Source: Anaerolineae bacterium (GTDB lineage Bacteria; Chloroflexota; Anaerolineae; Anaerolineales; Villigracilaceae). Taken from it: a stretch of 6,550 nucleotides of DNA. This document shows, piece after piece, positions 1 through 4,186 of this stretch. The stretch lies in contig PLNY01000469.1 of assembly GCA_003141915.1 (NCBI GenBank), positions 1-6,550 on the forward strand. Reading direction: 5' to 3'. Each line of letters begins with the position of its first letter. The first letter of the stretch is position 1. The notes beneath the pieces are model-generated. The model saw only the letters and a program-made list of their open reading frames with translations, was not told the origin of the DNA and made no database searches. The position numbers and the translations under genes were made by a program.

Positions 1-24
1 GTCGTTACCAAAATTCTGGAATAG
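1..24 (+). CDS. tuf: Elongation factor Tu, last 7 codons (partial, 5' end outside window)
   Basis: Reading frame 1 from the first base gives VVTKILE followed by TAG at 22-24. This matches the conserved C-terminal tail of bacterial EF-Tu (family tails read roughly GVVTKI[IL]E). EF-Tu is the GTPase that delivers aminoacyl-tRNA to the ribosome. Only the tail is visible, so the call rests on seven residues plus context: a tuf gene directly upstream of rpmG, trnW, secE and nusG is a known arrangement, for example in Thermus-type genomes. The 24-base gap to rpmG suggests the two genes share a transcript. Confidence 0.8.
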   Translation, partial: VVTKILE

Positions 25-48
25 ATAAAGGAAGTCAGGTAGTAAGAT

Positions 49-219
49 ATGCCTTCTAAAAAGAAAGATGTCCGCCCGGTGGTCACGCTTCAATGCAGTG
101 ATTGCAAAGAGCGGAACTATACGACAGAGAAAAACCGTCGCAACGATCCGAACAGATTGGAGTTCAAAAAATACTGTCCGCGTTGCCGGAAGCATACGCT
201 TCATCGTGAGACGAAGTAG
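49..219 (+). CDS. rpmG: 50S ribosomal protein L33 (zinc-binding form)
   Basis: Encodes a 56-residue protein starting MPSKKKDVRPVV, the usual size and N-terminal pattern of bacterial L33, a small protein of the large ribosomal subunit near the E site. Four cysteines form two CxxC pairs (C16/C19 in CSDC and C43/C46 in CPRC), so this is the zinc-ribbon C+ paralogue rather than the cysteine-free, zinc-independent form. The RNYTTEKNRRN and KYCPRCRKHTLHRE segments are family-typical. ATG at 49 is the only reasonable start. AAGGAAG at 28-34 is rather far upstream and AGGT at 37-40 is closer, so the ribosome binding site is not strong. It lies 24 bases after tuf, and its stop codon overlaps the first unit of an 8-nt tandem repeat. 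Confidence 0.95.
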   Translation: MPSKKKDVRPVVTLQCSDCKERNYTTEKNRRNDPNRLEFKKYCPRCRKHTLHRETK

Positions 220-264
220 TTCGATAGTTAAGCAGTTGGATAGTTCGGAAGTTGAGCTATTGAA
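217..264 (+). repeat. Degenerate 8-nt tandem repeat, six units
   Basis: Starting at the rpmG stop codon, six consecutive 8-base units share the pattern nAGTTnnn or close variants. The first two are TAGTTCGA at 217 and TAGTTAAG at 225, and later units start at 233, 241, 249 and 257 (the last is the most divergent). The phase is exact, with no insertions. There is no open reading frame or homopolymer run that would explain it. It is probably a lineage-specific intergenic repeat. I cannot name a family. Confidence 0.6.
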
Positions 265-291
265 TCAAAGAACCATGTAACTACTTAACTA
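225..291 (+). repeat. Inverted repeat spanning the rpmG–tRNA-Trp gap
   Basis: TAGTTAAGCAGTT at 225-237 pairs with AACTACTTAACTA at 279-291, 12 of 13 positions complementary with one C/A mismatch. The 41-base spacer holds the rest of the 8-nt tandem repeat and a possible inner GTTC (243-246)/GAAC (270-273) pairing. The arm ends five bases before the tRNA. It has no T-run, so it is not an intrinsic terminator. It could be a processing structure that separates the tRNA from the rpmG message, or a REP-like element. Confidence 0.55.
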
Positions 292-296
292 ATTTT

Positions 297-369
297 AGGC
301 CAGTAGCTCAATTGGTAGAGCACTCGTCTCCAAAACGAGCGGTTGTGGGTTCGATTCCTGCCTGGCCTG
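297..369 (+). tRNA. trnW: tRNA-Trp (anticodon CCA)
   Basis: A full cloverleaf can be drawn. The acceptor AGGCCAG (297-303) pairs perfectly with CTGGCCT (362-368), and the discriminator is G369, as is usual for bacterial tRNA-Trp. The D stem is GCTC/GAGC (306-309/318-321) with loop AATTGGTA. The anticodon stem CTCGT/ACGAG (323-327/335-339) encloses CTCCAAA with anticodon CCA at 330-332. The T stem GTGGG/CCTGC (345-349/357-361) has two G-U pairs and a TTCGATT loop. The 3' CCA is not encoded and must be added enzymatically. Placement between rpmG and secE, without its own visible promoter, suggests it is cut from the operon transcript. Confidence 0.97.
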
Positions 370-418
370 TATAAAAAAACGCCTAATCCAGTTGACGGCG
401 CTTTGGCTGTAAAATAAA

Positions 419-422
419 GGAG
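419..422 (+). promoter_or_regulatory. secE Shine-Dalgarno site that decides between two TTG starts
   Basis: AAAGGAGA contains GGAG at 419-422. An upstream in-frame TTG at 424 would sit only one base after it, which is too close for initiation. The TTG at 430 is at a normal distance of seven bases, so 430 is the likely secE start. Confidence 0.75.
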
Positions 423-429
423 ATTGAAC

Positions 430-636
430 TTGGCTGAGAAAGCAAAAAAACAAAATGGCATTCAGCGCTATTTTAGCGAGACTGTCGGCGAATTACGCAA
501 AGTCTCCTGGCCAACGCGGCAGGAAGCCGTTCAATTGACGATCATTGTGCTGGTCGTTATGATCTTCATGGGACTTTTCCTTGGGTTAGTTGATCTCATC
601 GCAGGTCATTTGTTGAATCTGGCGCTGGGCATCTGA
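430..636 (+). CDS. secE: Preprotein translocase subunit SecE
   Basis: A 68-residue protein with a lysine-rich N terminus, then the SecE signature ELRKVSWPTRQEA (residues 21-33). A single hydrophobic segment follows at about residues 35-58, and the protein ends just after it. This is the short, one-span SecE of most bacteria. It clamps SecY in the SecYEG protein-conducting channel of the cytoplasmic membrane. The start is TTG at 430, chosen by its spacing to GGAG at 419-422; an in-frame TTG two codons upstream is too close to that site. It is followed 19 bases later by nusG, the almost universal secE-nusG pairing. Confidence 0.95.
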   Translation: MAEKAKKQNGIQRYFSETVGELRKVSWPTRQEAVQLTIIVLVVMIFMGLFLGLVDLIAGHLLNLALGI

Positions 637-655
637 CCAACGGATTGAGGTATTG

Positions 656-1441
656 ATGGATGTGCAGGAACCCCTAGAGCAGTTTGAAGCTGAACCGCAG
701 GAGCCGGTAACTCCTCAAATCGCCGAGGAATCACAAACTCCAGCGGTTGATTCAGCGCGGCAGGAAGAGACTGCTCAGGAAACGGAAGCCGTCCAATCGG
801 TCGAGGAAGAAGCGGAGATGGAATTACCGGCCGCCGAATCTGAATCTGCAGCCGCACCATCTCCTCGACTGGAAGTGGATTCAGCGTCACGAAGCGAAGC
901 GCCGACCCAAACATCCACCGAACCGGCATGGTACGTGATCCATTGCTATTCCGGATACGAGAATAAGGTTCGTCATAATCTCGAACAGCGCATTGAGACG
1001 ATGGGAATGAAGGACAGGATTTTCGATGTCGTCATTCCAACGCAGGACGAGATCGAAGTTCGGGACGGCAAACGCCGCACGGTGGAGCGCCACATCTTTC
1101 CAGGATATGTTTTGGTAAACTTAATTCTCTCGGAAGAATCGTGGTACGTGGTGCGGAATACTCCGGGCGTTACAGGCTTTGTGGGTATGGGAAACCAGCC
1201 CACCGCTTTGCGGCCTGAGGAAGTTTCCCAGATCGTCAAGCGGATGGAGGCCGAAGCGCCGACTGTTAAAGTTTCCTTTAAGGTTGGCGAACGCGTCCGC
1301 ATTGTTGACGGGCCGTTCAATGATTTCCGCGGCACGGTTTCGGAAATCGATATGGAGCGCACGAAGGTGCGCGTGATGGTGTCTTTCTTTGGACGTGAGA
1401 CGCCGGTTGAGTTGGACTTCCTGCAAGTCGAGAAGTCATAA
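656..1441 (+). CDS. nusG: Transcription termination/antitermination factor NusG with long acidic N-terminal extension
   Basis: A 261-residue NusG, against roughly 175-190 for most bacterial NusG. Residues 91-205 are the NGN domain that binds the RNA polymerase clamp (AWYVIHCYSGYENKV; HIFPGYVLV at 146-154; NTPGVTGFVG at 168-177). Residues 206-258 are the KOW domain (VGERVRIVDGPFNDFRGTV), which in the family contacts S10 or Rho. Residues 1-90 precede the fold and are disordered-looking and strongly acidic: I count 24 Asp/Glu, three Arg and no Lys, with many Ala, Pro, Ser, Thr and Gln. ATG at 656 has GAGG at 647-650, five bases away; a TTG one codon upstream is less likely. The extension is in frame with this ribosome binding site and begins just after secE, so it appears to be genuinely translated. 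An internal start near residue 90 has no obvious ribosome binding site. Confidence 0.95.
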   Translation: MDVQEPLEQFEAEPQEPVTPQIAEESQTPAVDSARQEETAQETEAVQSVEEEAEMELPAAESESAAAPSPRLEVDSASRSEAPTQTSTEPAWYVIHCYSGYENKVRHNLEQRIETMGMKDRIFDVVIPTQDEIEVRDGKRRTVERHIFPGYVLVNLILSEESWYVVRNTPGVTGFVGMGNQPTALRPEEVSQIVKRMEAEAPTVKVSFKVGERVRIVDGPFNDFRGTVSEIDMERTKVRVMVSFFGRETPVELDFLQVEKS

Positions 1442-1452
1442 TTTGTAAATCA

Positions 1453-1474
1453 CATTGAACTGCATGGTTCAATG
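1453..1474 (+). repeat. Perfect inverted repeat (8-bp stem, 6-nt loop) after nusG
   Basis: CATTGAAC at 1453-1460 pairs perfectly with GTTCAATG at 1467-1474 around the loop TGCATG. It sits 11 bases after the nusG stop and 4 bases before the L1-type motif. It has no T-run, so it is not a standard intrinsic terminator. It may be a structural or processing hairpin, or a protein-binding palindrome. Confidence 0.6.
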
Positions 1475-1478
1475 ATGA

Positions 1479-1537
1479 GTGGGAGGACGTCCCACGCCAG
1501 AAGAACACTGGCACATGTAATCGTCCGCTAAAACCAC
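1479..1537 (+). promoter_or_regulatory. Putative L1-binding translational operator upstream of rplK
   Basis: Outer helix GTGG (1479-1482) with CCAC (1534-1537). Left internal loop GA (1483-1484). Inner helix GGAC (1485-1488) with GTCC (1523-1526). Right internal loop GCTAAAA (1527-1533). The enclosed segment carries a hairpin, GCCAG (1496-1500) with CTGGC (1508-1512). The same layout precedes rplA. Two short helices around an asymmetric loop, with GA on the 5' side and an A-rich 3' side, is how I recall the known L1 sites on 23S rRNA and on L1-operon mRNAs. The 3' arm ends one base before the AGGAG ribosome binding site (1539-1543), so L1 binding would block rplK translation. The two-site comparison is seen in the sequence; L1 as the ligand is inferred. 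Confidence 0.65.
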
Positions 1538-1552
1538 TAGGAGTGTAAAAGA

Positions 1553-1978
1553 ATGGCAAAGAAACTAAAGGCAATCGTTCGTCTCCAGCTTGAAGCTGGA
1601 AAAGCCAACCCGGCCCCGCCAGTTGGTCCCGCGTTGGCGGGTCATGGAATCAATATCATGGCCTTCTGCAAGGAATATAATGCCCGCACAGCAAATCGCC
1701 CGGGCGAGACGCTTCCGGCAGAAATCACCGTTTATACAGACGGTTCGTTCACGTTTGTATTGAAAACGCCACCCGCTGCGGTTCTTCTGCGAAAAGCCGC
1801 GGGCGTGCCGAAAGGTTCGGGTGTGCCGAATAAGGAAAAGGTCGGCAAAGTGACGCGCAAGCAGGTCCGCGAAATCGCCGAACTGAAGATGAAAGACTTG
1901 AACGCGATCAATATCGAAGGCGCCATGCTGCAAGTGGAAGGCACGGCACGCTCGATGGGAATCAACGTTGTAGATTAA
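1553..1978 (+). CDS. rplK: 50S ribosomal protein L11
   Basis: A 141-residue protein, the standard L11 length. The N-terminal domain holds the proline-rich segment GKANPAPPVGPALAGHGINI (16-35), which in the family faces 23S rRNA helices 43/44 and is the thiostrepton-binding region. The C-terminal domain binds that rRNA and ends with IEGAMLQVEGTARSMGINVV (121-140). L11 forms the base of the GTPase-associated centre together with the L10-L12 stalk. ATG at 1553 has AGGAG at 1539-1543, nine bases upstream. The 111-base leader contains an inverted repeat and a putative L1 operator. It is followed by rplA after 47 bases. No anomalies are visible in the protein. Confidence 0.98.
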   Translation: MAKKLKAIVRLQLEAGKANPAPPVGPALAGHGINIMAFCKEYNARTANRPGETLPAEITVYTDGSFTFVLKTPPAAVLLRKAAGVPKGSGVPNKEKVGKVTRKQVREIAELKMKDLNAINIEGAMLQVEGTARSMGINVVD

Positions 1979-1985
1979 TTAATTT

Positions 1986-2015
1986 GTGGGAGGGCTGATC
2001 GCCCGTTTGCACCAC
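1986..2015 (+). promoter_or_regulatory. Putative L1-binding translational operator upstream of rplA
   Basis: Outer helix GTGG (1986-1989) with CCAC (2012-2015). Left internal loop GA (1990-1991). Inner helix GGGC (1992-1995) with GCCC (2001-2004), capped by TGATC. Right internal loop GTTTGCA (2005-2011). It matches the rplK-leader motif in helix sequence, GA loop and 7-nt right loop. It abuts the rplA ribosome binding site GGAGG (2016-2020) with no gap, so L1 bound here would hide that site and give direct feedback on its own synthesis. The fold and its duplication are visible; the ligand is inferred from known L1 operators. Confidence 0.7.
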
Positions 2016-2025
2016 GGAGGATAAA

Positions 2026-2745
2026 ATGCCGAAACAAGGAAAGAAATACAAGGCCGCTTTGGCCAAGGTTGATCTGAACAAGCAGTACACACCGCAAGAG
2101 GCAGTGGCGCTCGCGAAAGATACCGCTTATACAAAATTCGATGCGAGTGTGGAAGTTCACATGCGCACTGCGCTCGATCCGCGCCAAGCTGACCAGCAGG
2201 TACGCGATGTGGTGGTCCTGCCCAATGGACTTGGAAAAACAGTTCGTGTGCTGGTGTTTGCATCCGGTGAAGGCGCGGCTGCTGCTCGTTCATCCGGCGC
2301 CGACCTCGTTGCGGATGACGATGAAACGTTAAAGAAAATCGAAGGCGGCATGACCGATTTCGATGTCGCAATTGCCACGCCCGATATGATGGGCAAGGTC
2401 GGTCGTCTCGGACGCGTGCTGGGTCCGCGCGGCCTGATGCCGAATCCCAAAGCCGGAACCGTTGTCCCGCCGCAGGATATCGCGCGTGCCATCAAGGAAG
2501 CCAAAGCCGGACGTGTCGAGTTTCGTCTCGACAAAACCGCCAACATTCATGTTGTGATTGGCAAAGCATCATTTGATGCAAAGAAGTTGTACGAAAATTT
2601 TGCAGCGCTGATGAATGCCATCAATAAGGCGCGTCCAGCCGGAGCAAAAGGTTTGTACATCAAGCGTGTTGTTGTCAATGCTTCGATGGGTCCCGGAATT
2701 AAGGTTGATCCAAATTTAGCCCTCACTGCAGAGGTTACCGAGTAG
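2026..2745 (+). CDS. rplA: 50S ribosomal protein L1
   Basis: A 239-residue protein, close to the usual 225-240. The family signature lies at 126-146 (GRLGRVLGPRGLMPNPKAGTV), in the two-domain fold where domain I is made from both termini and domain II from the middle. L1 forms the mobile L1 stalk that handles E-site tRNA, and in many bacteria it also represses its own operon by binding mRNA. ATG at 2026 follows GGAGG (2016-2020) by five bases. The C terminus (MGPGIKVDPN at 221-230, then the final beta-strand) is complete. The gene sits between an L1-type RNA motif and the rplJ leader, consistent with an L11-L1 autoregulated pair. Confidence 0.98.
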   Translation: MPKQGKKYKAALAKVDLNKQYTPQEAVALAKDTAYTKFDASVEVHMRTALDPRQADQQVRDVVVLPNGLGKTVRVLVFASGEGAAAARSSGADLVADDDETLKKIEGGMTDFDVAIATPDMMGKVGRLGRVLGPRGLMPNPKAGTVVPPQDIARAIKEAKAGRVEFRLDKTANIHVVIGKASFDAKKLYENFAALMNAINKARPAGAKGLYIKRVVVNASMGPGIKVDPNLALTAEVTE

Positions 2746-2766
2746 AAATACTTGTTTCCTGAATAA

Positions 2767-2953
2767 GCCACTGCCAATGACGGCGGGTGTCTCGATGGTC
2801 TCGATATGGTGGAAGAACGCCGCCTACTCGACCATCGAAGACTTAATATCCTGCTTAGGCAGAGACTCAAAGCAAACCTCAACCCGCCTGGGTTGTGTCC
2901 TTTCATGGACGTTGCGAAAAGTCTTTGCCTGCCGAAGGTGGCAAAGACTTTTT
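2767..2953 (+). promoter_or_regulatory. L10 leader (rplJL attenuator)
   Basis: A 230-base gap precedes rplJ and contains a structured leader. CTGCC (2771-2775) can pair with GGCAG (2858-2862), closing a domain. Inside it, 2789-2800 pairs with 2830-2842 (12 bp, one bulged A), and GGTGG (2808-2812) pairs with CCGCC (2820-2824) around loop AAGAACG. The strand AGGCAGAGACT (2857-2867) can instead pair with AGTCTTTGCCT (2920-2930): 11 bp with one G-U. That pairing is mutually exclusive both with the closing stem and with the terminator at 2917-2953. This is the anti-antiterminator / antiterminator / terminator logic reported for the Bacillus rplJL leader, where excess L10-L12 complex promotes termination. 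The folds are visible in the sequence; control by L10-L12 is inferred from the family. Confidence 0.85.
2917..2953 (+). terminator. Intrinsic terminator in the rplJ leader (attenuator)
   Basis: AAAAGTCTTTGCC (2917-2929) pairs perfectly over 13 bp with GGCAAAGACTTTT (2940-2952). The 10-nt loop can itself close by CC/GG, and TTTTT runs at 2949-2953. It lies 22 bases before the rplJ start and only five bases before its Shine-Dalgarno sequence, so it can only be conditional: the operon would otherwise stop before L10. Confidence 0.88.
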
Positions 2954-2958
2954 AATTG

Positions 2959-2970
2959 AAAGGAGGTGAT
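2959..2970 (+). promoter_or_regulatory. Extended rplJ Shine-Dalgarno sequence
   Basis: AAAGGAGGTGAT is an almost full-length complement of the 16S rRNA 3' end and the strongest site in the window. GGAGG ends nine bases before the TTG start at 2976. It probably compensates for the weak TTG codon and lies just beyond the attenuator hairpin. Confidence 0.85.
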
Positions 2971-2975
2971 ATTCG

Positions 2976-3506
2976 TTGGCTATTACTAAACAGCGCAAAG
3001 AAGAAGTTCTCGAAACCTATCGAGACTGGTTGAAGCGCAGTCAGGCTGTGATCCTTATGGAGTACACAGGCGCAAAGATGAAAAACATGGATGCAATCCG
3101 GGCCAAGATACGCGAATCGGGCGGAGAATTCCATGTAGTGAAGAATACATTGGTCCGCCGCGTCTTCTCGGACAATGGCTGGAATCTGCCCGAAGGTTAT
3201 TTCGCGCAATCGACGGCGGTTTCCTTTGCATTCACGGATCCTGCCGCGACTGCCAAAGCGCTTTCGGACGCGACCAAAGGCATGGAATTTGTTAAAGTCA
3301 AAGGCGGCTTCATGGCCGGCCAGGCCTTGAATCCGGCACAGGTTAAAGTGTTGTCTGAATTGCCGCCCCTGCCTGTGATGCGCGCACAATTGCTCGGCGT
3401 TTTGCAAGCTCCGGCTGGCAAGCTGGTCCGCACGATTGCCGAACCCGCACGCTCGCTGGCTTCCGTCTTCCGTGCATATTCGGAAAAGGCTCAAGCCGCT
3501 GCGTAA
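2976..3506 (+). CDS. rplJ: 50S ribosomal protein L10 (stalk base)
   Basis: A 176-residue protein. The N-terminal globular domain binds 23S rRNA at the stalk base (VILMEYTGAKMKNMDAIRAKI at 25-45, VVKNTLVRRVF at 54-64). The C-terminal helix from about residue 134 carries L7/L12 dimers. It starts at TTG (2976), nine bases after GGAGG within a near-perfect Shine-Dalgarno sequence; no ATG lies nearby in frame. The tail from LLGVLQAP (139) to the end is 38 residues, about ten longer than I recall for Bacillus L10, suggesting an additional L12 docking segment. The gene follows an attenuator leader and precedes rplL, as in most bacteria. L10 complexed with L12 is the expected repressor of this gene pair. 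Confidence 0.97.
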   Translation: MAITKQRKEEVLETYRDWLKRSQAVILMEYTGAKMKNMDAIRAKIRESGGEFHVVKNTLVRRVFSDNGWNLPEGYFAQSTAVSFAFTDPAATAKALSDATKGMEFVKVKGGFMAGQALNPAQVKVLSELPPLPVMRAQLLGVLQAPAGKLVRTIAEPARSLASVFRAYSEKAQAAA

Positions 3507-3510
3507 GCTT

Positions 3511-3596
3511 TTCACCACAGAGACAAGGAGAACACAAAGTTTTTTCTCTGTGGTCACAAAGAAAGAACTCCGTGATCTTTGTGACTTTGTGGTGAA
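3511..3596 (+). repeat. 86-nt near-palindromic repeat element between rplJ and rplL
   Basis: TTCACCACAGAG (3511-3522) pairs with CTTTGTGGTGAA (3585-3596): 12 positions with one G-U. Nested alternatives also exist. ACCACAGAGA (3514-3523) pairs with TCTCTGTGGT (3545-3554), 10 bp perfect, and TCACAAAG (3554-3561) pairs with CTTTGTGA (3577-3584), 8 bp perfect. Nearly the whole element reads as its own imperfect reverse complement, built on variants of CACAGAG and CACAAAG. From memory, similar 'ACCACAGAGACACAGAG' palindromes recur between genes in many environmental bacterial genomes. Here it occupies most of the 134-base gap but leaves the rplL ribosome binding site free. Confidence 0.75.
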
Positions 3597-3640
3597 TTCT
3601 CTCGAATAAGAATTTAAAGAAAACAAGGAGTTTCTATACA

Positions 3641-4021
3641 ATGGCTGCAAATCTCGAAAATTTGGTTGAGGAACTGAGCAAACTCTCGGTTCTCGAAGCC
3701 GCTGAATTGGTTAAGGCTCTCGAAGGGAAGTGGGGCGTTTCCGCCGCCGCTCCGGTTGCGGTGGCCGCTGCCGCAGGTGCCGCCGCTTCCGCCGAACCCG
3801 TTGAAGAGAAAACGGAATTCGATGTGATCATCAAGGATGCCGGTGCAAAGAAGATCGACGTCATTAAGGTCATTCGTCAACTGACCAGCCTGGGTCTCGG
3901 CGAAGCCAAGACGATGGCTGAAACTGCCGGCGGCAAGGTGCTCTCCGCAGTCGGCAAGGATGCCGCGATGGACGCCAAGAAGAAGTTGGAAGAAGCCGGC
4001 GCTTCTGTCGAAGTCAAATAA
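3641..4021 (+). CDS. rplL: 50S ribosomal protein L7/L12
   Basis: A 126-residue protein with the three L12 parts. The N-terminal dimerisation/L10-binding helices span 1-33 (LENLVEELSKLSVLEAAELVKALEGKWGV). An Ala/Val-rich hinge covers 34-57. The C-terminal factor-binding domain spans 58-126 (EFDVIIKDAGAKKIDVIKVIRQLTSLGLGEAK, ending KKKLEEAGASVEVK). L12 recruits EF-Tu, EF-G and other GTPases and is present in several copies per ribosome. ATG at 3641 has AAGGAG at 3625-3630. Residues 96-109 differ from the family pattern I remember there (Pro, then KEGVSKEEA): this protein has AGGKVLSAVGKDAA instead. The gene ends 15 bases before a strong terminator; rpoB does not follow. Confidence 0.98.
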   Translation: MAANLENLVEELSKLSVLEAAELVKALEGKWGVSAAAPVAVAAAAGAAASAEPVEEKTEFDVIIKDAGAKKIDVIKVIRQLTSLGLGEAKTMAETAGGKVLSAVGKDAAMDAKKKLEEAGASVEVK

Positions 4022-4036
4022 TTCGAAAACCAATTC

Positions 4037-4066
4037 AAAAAGACGACTTGAAAGAGTCGTCTTTTT
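4037..4066 (+). terminator. Intrinsic terminator ending the rplKAJL operon
   Basis: AAAAAGACGACT (4037-4048) pairs perfectly with AGTCGTCTTTTT (4055-4066) over 12 bp, closed by a T-G pair and a GAAA tetraloop, with TTTTT at 4062-4066. The A-tract/T-tract symmetry means it could also terminate transcription from the other direction. Confidence 0.93.
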
Positions 4067-4135
4067 GATAGGGATTTTGAAGTTTTCGGTGTTGACGCAT
4101 GATGGCGGGTACACTCTTCTTAGCAAATATGCATA

Positions 4136-4144
4136 TGTTATAAT
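4136..4144 (+). promoter_or_regulatory. Extended -10 promoter for the TPR gene
   Basis: TGT followed by TATAAT (4139-4144) is a perfect sigma-70-type -10 hexamer with the TGn extension. A -35 is weak at best (TTCTTA at 4117-4122, 16-base spacing), as expected for extended -10 promoters. A 10-base palindrome, ATATGCATAT (4127-4136), overlaps the spacer. Transcription should start near 4151, giving a leader of about 36 bases. It lies after the rplL terminator, so it starts a new unit. Confidence 0.7.
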
Positions 4145-4186
4145 CTCAAACGGTTGGGCTTGCATATCGGAAGGGAATAAATAAAA

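Noticed and set aside
68..280. 70-codon open frame overlapping rpmG in another frame
   Set aside because: L33 in the frame starting at 49 explains this DNA fully; the alternative reads arginine/serine-rich noise and runs into the tandem repeat.
374..404. Possible terminator hairpin after tRNA-Trp
   Set aside because: ACGCC and GGCG can pair over only four or five bases with a long loop and no proper T-run; it would also cut secE from the operon.
392..415. TTGACG … TAAAAT as a promoter for secE
   Set aside because: The hexamers are only 12 bases apart, too close for sigma-70, and there is no correct extended -10.
973..1362. Minus-strand open frames opposite nusG
   Set aside because: Several overlapping frames exist only because nusG codons lack reverse-frame stops; the + strand NusG domains are unambiguous.
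2777..2959. 60-codon + strand open frame in the rplJ leader
   Set aside because: The region is accounted for by the L10 leader structure and terminator; there is no ribosome binding site and no recognisable protein.
2952..3650. Long minus-strand open frame (232 codons) opposite rplJ
   Set aside because: It is antisense to a clear L10 gene and runs through the palindromic repeat. Its composition follows the reverse complement of L10 codons, with no family resemblance.
4092..4115. TTGACG … TACACT as the TPR-gene promoter
   Set aside because: Spacing is 12 bases, too short; the TGT-TATAAT further down is a far better -10 element.
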